A program made the translations under genes and the position numbers. Shown here piece by piece: positions 34,401 through 43,400 of a stretch of 50,309 nt of DNA. Position 1 is the stretch's first letter. Each line of letters opens with the position of its first letter. The DNA is from Saccoglossus kowalevskii (Eukaryota; Hemichordata; Enteropneusta; Harrimaniidae): assembly GCF_000003605.2 (NCBI RefSeq), contig NW_003134348.1:444811-495119 (forward strand), in the 5' to 3' direction. Below the pieces are notes generated by a model, which made no database searches, was not told where the DNA came from, and was given only the letters and a program-made list of their open reading frames with translations.

Positions 34401-37400
34401 ATGACAGGTTGACTAATTAAAATAGACTAAATAGTGAATGTAGAAATTAACTGAGTGGGTAGTCAAAATTGTGTAACAATAGAGTGATTAAAACAAGTTA
34501 ACCACGTAATATGTTACTAGTTATGGTAGGTTACTTTGTTCCGTTTTCCATTTTTTATGTGTAAATGAAGTGTATACACAATTGACTATAGGATATTCTC
34601 ACATCAAAATTAATCTCTGCTCGACCACCTCTCTTTTTGTCGACTCATCATCTTTAGAAATTTGTGCACCTCCCCCGGCGCCTTTCACACCCCCCCCCGC
34701 TTGTTGACATCTAATTAATAGTTTGTTGCGTTTTAGAATACCACCACAATGACCGGTGAGTGGAAACACGACTAACAGTCTATTAACACTACACATGAAC
34801 TCAGCAGATGAGAATCCATATCTAGCGCACTGCTAAGTTGTCATGGTACTTGTTTACTTTTTATAAAACAGTGCTTGTATATTAACATGGGCAACGGAAT
34901 TTGAGTGGACCCCGTGTTCAACTCGTGATCCTAAGTGTACATGAATTGATCGTTAACTCTGGTATCTGTATTGCACACAGCACCGAAATAGCTAGCATAA
35001 ATCTGCATACAATTTGCATATAGTTAGCTGATGATCATAACTGTGCGCACGTATTAGAGCAAGATGTAACGAAAGAATAAATAACTCAAGTTCAGCATTT
35101 TCTTCCAATAATTCATAACGTATACAGTACAGTACCAGGCGGTAATTAATAAAAATGTTATATATTAAAGCTATGTGATTAAGACACAATTGTCTGCATT
35201 TTTATGTAAAACTGTTAGTTCTATTTTTTCAAGATTATGGAGAATTAAGTACCCCCTTTTCAGTGTTACGTGAAACTTTCATTTTAGTCAAATTGTGGAA
35301 TCAAGGCCCTCCCCTTTTAGTCAATCTGTATAATTAAAACGCCCTGTTTTAGACAAAATGTAGAAGGTATACTATTATATAATTTCCACGAAGCCTGATC
35401 ATACTTTGTGAACCTGGGTACACACAATGAGTATACTGACTATAATTGAGACTTCGCTGTCAATAATTACGACATTGAGCTTAAACTTGGCCAATCACAT
35501 ATTGGAAAACAGAAATACTAATTGGGTAACAGATATCAAAGAAGCTGACACATTTGTAAGACAGCGCCACCATCGATTTGATAATGTTTACGCAGCTAGC
35601 CGGCAGCCCCGATGCAAATGAGGTTTAAACTAGTTTTCATCTTGAAAAGATACGCGTTACGCAAGCAAAAGTGAAATTCAAATCACGATAACTCGATGAA
35701 TAAAGGTCGTATCGCTATACAAATTTCAGAACCGCGATACTTTTTATGGATCTCAATGGGACTGAATTTTTGATCTGTGGAGTAGAAGTGTAGATTTCGG
35801 GATTTGGGTATGTGTTCGGAAATAATACCTCCTGACTTATGTTTTTAGGTTTGACTATTTTCCTTCAAATATATGAAATATGAAATGTCAAACTATAAGT
35901 CATGTGAATGGCAATTTTCTGCGATCACAAATAATTATGCTATCGGTCGGCGAAATGATCGAGAAAAAAATCATTGCGCAAAAGTGACAGGGTGGCCTCG
36001 TCCGTCACATATTTTTTTGAATACAGCATGTATGTACCGGATTATTTTATTTCAGAACTTTTTGCTTTCTTGCTTTTCCCTATAGCAGCACATATCAACG
36101 CAATGATCGTAACTGTTTTTATTTTTATTTTTTTTGCAATTTAAGATGACAAACTGTTTTTAGATGAAAAAATTGATAAAGAAATTATGATGGAAGAGGA
36201 TCTTGAATATGATGAAACAGCTTCAGTAAGTATATTGTCAGTCAATTTACTCAATAAGTTTTAATCAAATTATACCAAATTATTGCGATATTAAAGTTGA
36301 CTCTGAATTTCGAAAGAGATACTCAAGCAGTAAAACACGTCTCAGGTAGATAATTCATATGACAATTACTCTTATAAATAAATTCGAGCGCTGAGGGCGT
36401 AATTAAAGAGTTTGATACTGAACGGATTGATTTCTTGTATCCGTATATGAGCTGACAACTTGGGACCAAATTCACTGTATTATTGGGTGGTTTCGCGCAG
36501 TGCTACAAACTATGTGTGGCATGATGATAGTTGGAAATGGACAACCTTGCAATATAAGTTACTATTGTTAGCAAGGAGTTGCGTACATTTGAGTAAAAAA
36601 ATGCAATCTTTCACAATATAATTGTGAACTTATCGCATTCCCTCCAGAATAAATTTTAGTAATAATAATGCAATAAATCACGTGATAAACTTGGATGAAA
36701 TGCTCGGTCGTATATCTTGTTCGTGAAAGATCGGACAATTTCGGCCAGATGAGTTCAATATCATGAACGCGCACACATTTATCCGTTTATTGTCTTTCAG
36801 TGTACGGAGCGATATCCCAAATCTATTTATTTTATTATTGGTATGGAATTTTGTGAAAGATATTGTTATTATGGCATGAAAGGTAGGTCAAAGGTCAACA
36901 CAATATCTTGGTATTTTCTGTATTGTAAGAGTACGGATGATGTTTTTAGGAGGGGAATTGCACTGATTTGTCAGTCGAGTTTCCGATTCAGTTTTTTTTT
37001 CAGATTTGAAAAAAAGTATTATATTATTGTTATTAAACGTACAACATTGACCTTCGTATTCAAAACACGCCGTATTAAAATATACCGCCGGGGTATAATA
37101 ATTAACATTTTTGTTCATTCGTGATTTGTAATTTTTTCGTATTTTGCAGCTATTCTTATTATTTATTTCACCGAAATCCTTCTTATGTCCGATGACCTTG
37201 CAACGGTTCTGTATCACAGCTTTGTTCTCCTGTGTTATCTTACACCCGTTGGGGGCGCTATGATATCTGATGGTTTCTGGGGAAAATACAAGTATGTACA
37301 AATAATCCTTCTTACTATTATTATGTAATCAGGTTTTTCTCTGTCTAGGTATTGAACGAATAACTAGAAATATCCAGTCAACATCGATTCGTCGTGAGGA

Positions 37401-40400
37401 GGATAGTATTTTACATCGTTTAATTTACGCATTCATGCCGCAAAGACGAGATGTTGCGCGAGACAATTGTTATCGCTTTCATAATTATCGCTAAAAGACT
37501 ACGTAAGGAGAAGTTTATGTCATAAATGATTATATAAATGAATATATATTACGTATATTTTATTGATATATTTTTGTTATATATTTTGTTCATATATTTC
37601 TCCCGTGTCAAGTGGTACCGACACTGGATCCCGCACTGGATGAACAAAATGTCTGATTTGATGACGTAATCACTGCAAGCCACGTCAGCTTCAATGATTG
37701 TACTTTTCTTCTTTGATTGCAGGACCATATTCTGGATATCCTGGATTTACCTAGCGGGTTGCGTCCTGATGTCACTGTCGTCCATACCAGCGGTTCAGTC
37801 AGATGACCCTAATCTGTAAGCAACCAACATCTCACCTTGTGTTGTAGAATGCAAAATAATAGTATATATTTTATAGTTGTTTTTTAGGCGTAAAATGTCA
37901 GTAAAATAATTGGTGAAAACTTTTGGTTGCTAAAGGGCGCATTTCATGGAAAGGGGTTAATGATTTCCATTTAAATTAATAGTATACGCTGAATTTTCCG
38001 ATATAATATAGCGGTAAATGGTCACGTTATATTTGAGCATGCATGACACAATATATCAAACACATTCAAACAACAAAATATTAACAACGAAAGCAGGTGA
38101 CTTAAAGTCAATGAGCAGTTTCAGGATAAATTCACCAACAAGTCTCATTCAACCAATCAGGACACCTGTTGCTTGATTNNNNNNNNNNNNNNNNNNNNNN
38201 NNNNNNNNNNNNNNNNNNNNNNNNNNNNNNNNNNNNNNNNNNNNNNNNNNNNNNNNNNNNNNNNNNNNNNNNNNNNNNNNNNNNNNNNNNNNNNNNNNNN
38301 NNNNNNNNNNNNNNNNNNNNNNNNNNNNNNNNNNNNNNNNNNNNNNNNNNNNNNNNNNNNNNNNNNNNNNNNNNNNNNNNNNNNNNNNNNNNNNNNNNNN
38401 NNNNNNNNNNNNNNNNNNNNNNNNNNNNNNNNNNNNNNNNNNNNNNNNNNNNNNNNNNNNNNNNNNNNNNNNNNNNNNNNNNNNNNNNNNNNNNNNNNNN
38501 NNNNNNNNNNNNNNNNNNNNNNNNNNNNNNNNNNNNNNNNNNNNNNNNNNNNNNNNNNNNNNNNNNNNNNNNNNNNNNNNNNNNNNNNNNNNNNNNNNNN
38601 NNNNNNNNNNNNNNNNNNNNNNNNNNNNNNNNNNNNNNNNNNNNNNNNNNNNNNNNNNNNNNNNNNNNNNNNNNNNNNNNNNNNNNNNNNNNNNNNNNNN
38701 NNNNNNNNNNNNNNNNNNNNNNNNNNNNNNNNNNNNNNNNNNNNNNNNNNNNNNNNNNNNNNNNNNNNNNNNNNNNNNNNNNNNNNNNNNNNNNNNNNNN
38801 NNNNNNNNNNNNNNNNNNNNNNNNNNNNNNNNNNNNNNNNNNNNNNNNNNNNNNNNNNNNNNNNNNNNNNNNNNNNNNNNNNNNNNNNNNNNNNNNNNNN
38901 NNNNNNNNNNNNNNNNNNNNNNNAATCCTCCGAGAAGATGTTCAATGTTTCGACAACGATTGTTACCCGTTGGCGTATGGTGTGCCTGCTGCGTTGTTGT
39001 TTGTCGCTATAGGTAAGTCGACAATGAGCCGCACCCGACAACGTATACGACACGACACTACATTATACTACGATACGCTACGCCACACTACGCCACACTA
39101 CGCCACACTACACCACACTACACCACACTACACCACACCACACTACACTACACTACACTACACTACACTACACTACACTACACTACACTACACTACACTA
39201 CACTACACTACACTACATTACACTACACTACACTACACTACACTACACTACACTACACTACACTACACTACACTACACTACACTACACTACACTACACTA
39301 CACTACACTACACTACACTACACTACACATTATTCGACGCATTGTCTTAATATGTGGAAACACTTTGCTGGCACATTTTAGCATTACATTTCAGATTGTT
39401 TCGTAAACACTTTGATCATTATTCACAATAACCTGCTATAATTATTAATGCAATTCGTTTCAGTCATATTTGTGGTTGGTCGATACACTGTGGGATACGT
39501 CATAAATCCGGGCAAAGGAAACGTGGTATGGGAAGTCTGTAAAACCATCGGGGTACGTATAGAAAGGGACAGCTGTTGTCATTGCTTACATTTCGTGTTT
39601 TTTGCCTTTCTAGGAACTAATACGGAACGAAGCAGTTAATTTTCAAAACATTAACAGCGTCTGCGTAAGCGGCTTTTTTTAACTTTCCCATGCTGCAGCA
39701 CATTTCAGCGTGCATGTTGGGATACAAACGACTTGGAAACAAGAAAACCGATAAAATAAAATATACAACTCTAAGTCATATCACAAGAAATGGTCCGCCA
39801 TGGTATTGTCTTGTGACCAGAATGTCTTGGTTAAAAACAAACAAATAGCACGTGCAAACAATTAGATCGGTCCAGATCCCAGTTTCTGTTAAAGATATGT
39901 ATCCTGCCATGTTTTCTTCTGTCGACTGGGTGGCATACTCACATATTATTATTTTTTTATTTTAGCGTGCGATTATGAATAAAATAAGGTACAGAAAGGC
40001 ATGGAAAGGAAAATACGAGCACTGGTTGGAATATGCCTCGGACAAATACTCGGTGAGTATGTGCACATGGTTTTAACGCAATGTGCTTGTGTATGATAAA
40101 ATGTAATAGTGTGTATTTTAGTATGTGGTCGTATATTGACTCACAACGTTGCGGATTGGTTCGTGCTAACTCTGTCTGCGTAAATACTGAAAGTCTTGGC
40201 CAGGAATTCGTTTAGGAATATATATCAAACATCTAGCGTATTCATAGAGAAACAACTGAGAGATATATTTTGCATATAACGTCTATATTTAAAATGACCT
40301 TCAAGTTAAACCACCCAATGTTCTACGTACACTTGGTGGACAATGAACTAAACAAATAAATGCCCAATGTTCTCTGACTGACTTTTGTTTATTCGTCTGG

Positions 40401-43400
40401 ATATACTGCTACAATTCCGCCTTAAGGGTACGGTGCATATATTTACACATTTATGTTGTTCCTCCCACAGAAACAATTGATAAACGACAGCAAGTGCTTA
40501 CTGCATATATTGGTCATGTACATTCCACTTCCGGTATTCTGGGCGTTATTTGACCAAGTAGGCTCGCGATGGACTTTGCAGGCAACGCAGATGGACGGAT
40601 CAGTAGTAAGTTTATGTACTACAGTGTTTTTAATTTTTTTATCTTCAATATTTGGAAAACCTGGAATATAGATCATTGGTATTTATTGTCAGTCGTTTAT
40701 GGCAAGAAATGTGTATTGTCGAATGGAATTCAAAAACGTGCGTGAAGAAGTAATTATCTAATTTGTTTAACACACTTATACGGCACATGTATGGAATTCA
40801 AAGGGCGTCCAGGAGATGTTAAAAATATATGCGAAAACTTAAATTAGCATATAATATTCGTTTTGTTTTTTGTTACAGGGAAATATAACCATAAAACCCG
40901 ATCAGATGCAGGTGAGTAAATAATTAACAATGTATTAAACATTATAAACAATGACTTTCATTGAATGTGAGTTTACATTTCTTTGTCACATTATACAACA
41001 AGTTTCGTCAATGAGTGAATAATTGGATCAATAATTAATCCGATATGAATTATTTAACATTGAATATAATACCAAATATGGTAAATAATTGAAAACATAT
41101 AATGTGAATGGTGATAACAGTCACATTTAAATGATTATTTTTGAAATGAACATTCAGTTATGAGAATTAAGTTAATACATTTTGCAATGTGCTCTAAATT
41201 AGTTATCGGTAATTTCATCTTATACTATGTCAAACCCAGACTACGTCATATAACTACGGTAATGAGAGATCGTATAGTGTGACAGCATTGCTACACTTAC
41301 AGCTATAGACGCAATTTCTTGGAAACTTGCACAGTAAACCAACAATTTGTCAAGTTCATTCCTGTGACCTTATGTATTCATGTATTACATGTAGGTGCTC
41401 AACCCGCTGTTTATGATTCTACTGATTCCAATATTTGATAACTGTGTCTACCCACTGCTCCGTAAATGCGGCATTCGTTGTACGTATCTGCAACGTATGA
41501 CATGGGGGTTGTTCTTTGCTTCCGCCGCCTACGTCATCGCCGGAATATTACAGGTTCAAGTCAGCGTAAGTATCTAGCGAGAATATCGTTACTATGATCA
41601 ACCGTGTTCAATAGTTTGTTTTGTTCTACGTCACAGTGTTGGATCCATTATATTTGCCACATACAAAAGATAAGTAAAAAGGATCTTTAACATACCTAGA
41701 CGTATATGTGTAGATGAACATAGAATGGAAGCAGGAATATTGCTCATTTAAATCTTTGTGTGTGTTCGGGTATTTGTGGCAAAATCTCAAGATCGTTAAC
41801 CTTCTAAAGGTTCTAGTATGAGGCCTGGGTATGACCTTGTATTTAAAGAAACACATCATTTCTGTTGATCAATGTACCACTTTTGTTGAGAAATATTTCT
41901 ACTTTCATTAGTACGCACTACTCAACGAAGTGCTTTTAATTCTGGACAAAATGTTGTATTGCTAAGCAAATTTAAAGTATATTGTTTCTTTTGTCATTTT
42001 TATAATAAGCCTGGTTCTCTTTATTTATGAATTGTTTTCATAGTTTACTAGTAGAACGTGCTCACTACCACCCTTTTTTACGATCGTGTCTCATACATGT
42101 TTTTTTTTATTTAGAAAACCGTGCGTGTCCCCCCTTGTACAGAAAATCCAGGCGAAACTGGTATAACGATAATAAACGCCGCACCCTGTGACATCATGGT
42201 GTCCAGCGCAAAAGGAGCACAACTAGTGCCATACGCAGAAGTAAGTGTCGTTTAATGTCTCACAGTACTGATCACAATGTCCATAGTGTTGTTGTATTTT
42301 AAGCTAATGTTTGTTTCGGCTTCTGTTTTTTTTAAATTATACTGGACGTTTCCAAATGCAGAAATTAATTGGAAAACATAAATTTAAATTAATTTTTTTG
42401 ATTTTTTTAAATAAATCCTAATAATCTGACATGTTGATCATTATGATCATAATGTGTATAGTGTATAATGTTACTACATGTTAATTGTTACTGTGTGTCA
42501 AATGTTATTGCATTTTATTTATCCAACCACATATCCTCAAATGATTCGAATTTAGTCCAATATCGAACAGGACGACCGCGCTTTAAAGCGGGGGTGTCGT
42601 CACCTACGCATGCGTCAGTTGGCCATAGCGTGCCATTGTTTACAAACAAGCGTCTACCTATGAGCCTTTGCGTATTCAGCGTGTGTTGTTATTGTCGCTT
42701 GGTGACAAAAGTTGTATATAGGCAAATTTACAGGTCCACGAACACAAAACAAATGATTGACTTCACAATCCACAATGACATTACTAACCAGTACACTACA
42801 CTGCATGGTCAAATCAGAGAGAAAGATATATCATTGATAGATGACTATTAAATAAATATGACCGCCAAACAAATAAACAAACATCCCCATCCTTAAATAC
42901 GTTCATCTCATAACTTTCTAAAGTTCGCTTTTTGTGTTATGTTAATAGTATGGCGAATACATTGAGCTGTCTCCAGGTGAATACGAATTTAGTATTGAGA
43001 GTAACTGCACCCAATCAGCTACGTATGTATATGAACTAGAAGAGTGTGAGGCATATCGTATGCTTATCGGACAATTCCCGGTGTATGAAGAAAGTAGTAA
43101 CTCATATGTTCCAGAACTCGATGTTGTGCTGGTGAGTCAAACCATAAGACAACTGACAGTAAAGTCAGATTTAATTTCACTAATATTTGTTGTTATATTC
43201 ATAAAATACAGTTTGCATTTGGGATCACACATAATGGTTATATTAACATATTAAACGAATATTTTATTTCTCCAAGGTTCCAGACAAGTATGATAAACCA
43301 GATAGAGGCATGGTGTTTGCTAGGTAAGTCTCGGATATATCATATTTACGCATTTATCTTAGCATGTCGTTTTTATTTTCTTCTTGAAGCAATCGCTACA

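Larger units (their letters stand above)
30695..36145 (+). other. gene B intron 1 (5.5 kb)
   Basis: Phase-1 intron holding two MITE copies (32179-32477, 33279-33378), a TA run (31374-31402), a G12 run (33526-33537) and a degenerate GTTAACY-rich patch (about 34320-34510). No exon was recognised. Confidence 0.6.

Noticed and set aside
36888-37301. 137-codon minus-strand frame
   Set aside because: Mostly antisense to gene B intron 3 and exon 4, which are supported by protein homology on the + strand.
38157-39350. Frames of 279 to 393 codons over the N gap
   Set aside because: Mostly translated Ns. Only the last part of the forward frame (38924-39012) is a real exon, and its continuation into the CTACA array is intron.
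42468-42851. 127-codon + frame in gene B intron 13
   Set aside because: Runs through a dispersed repeat (family B) and has no family resemblance.
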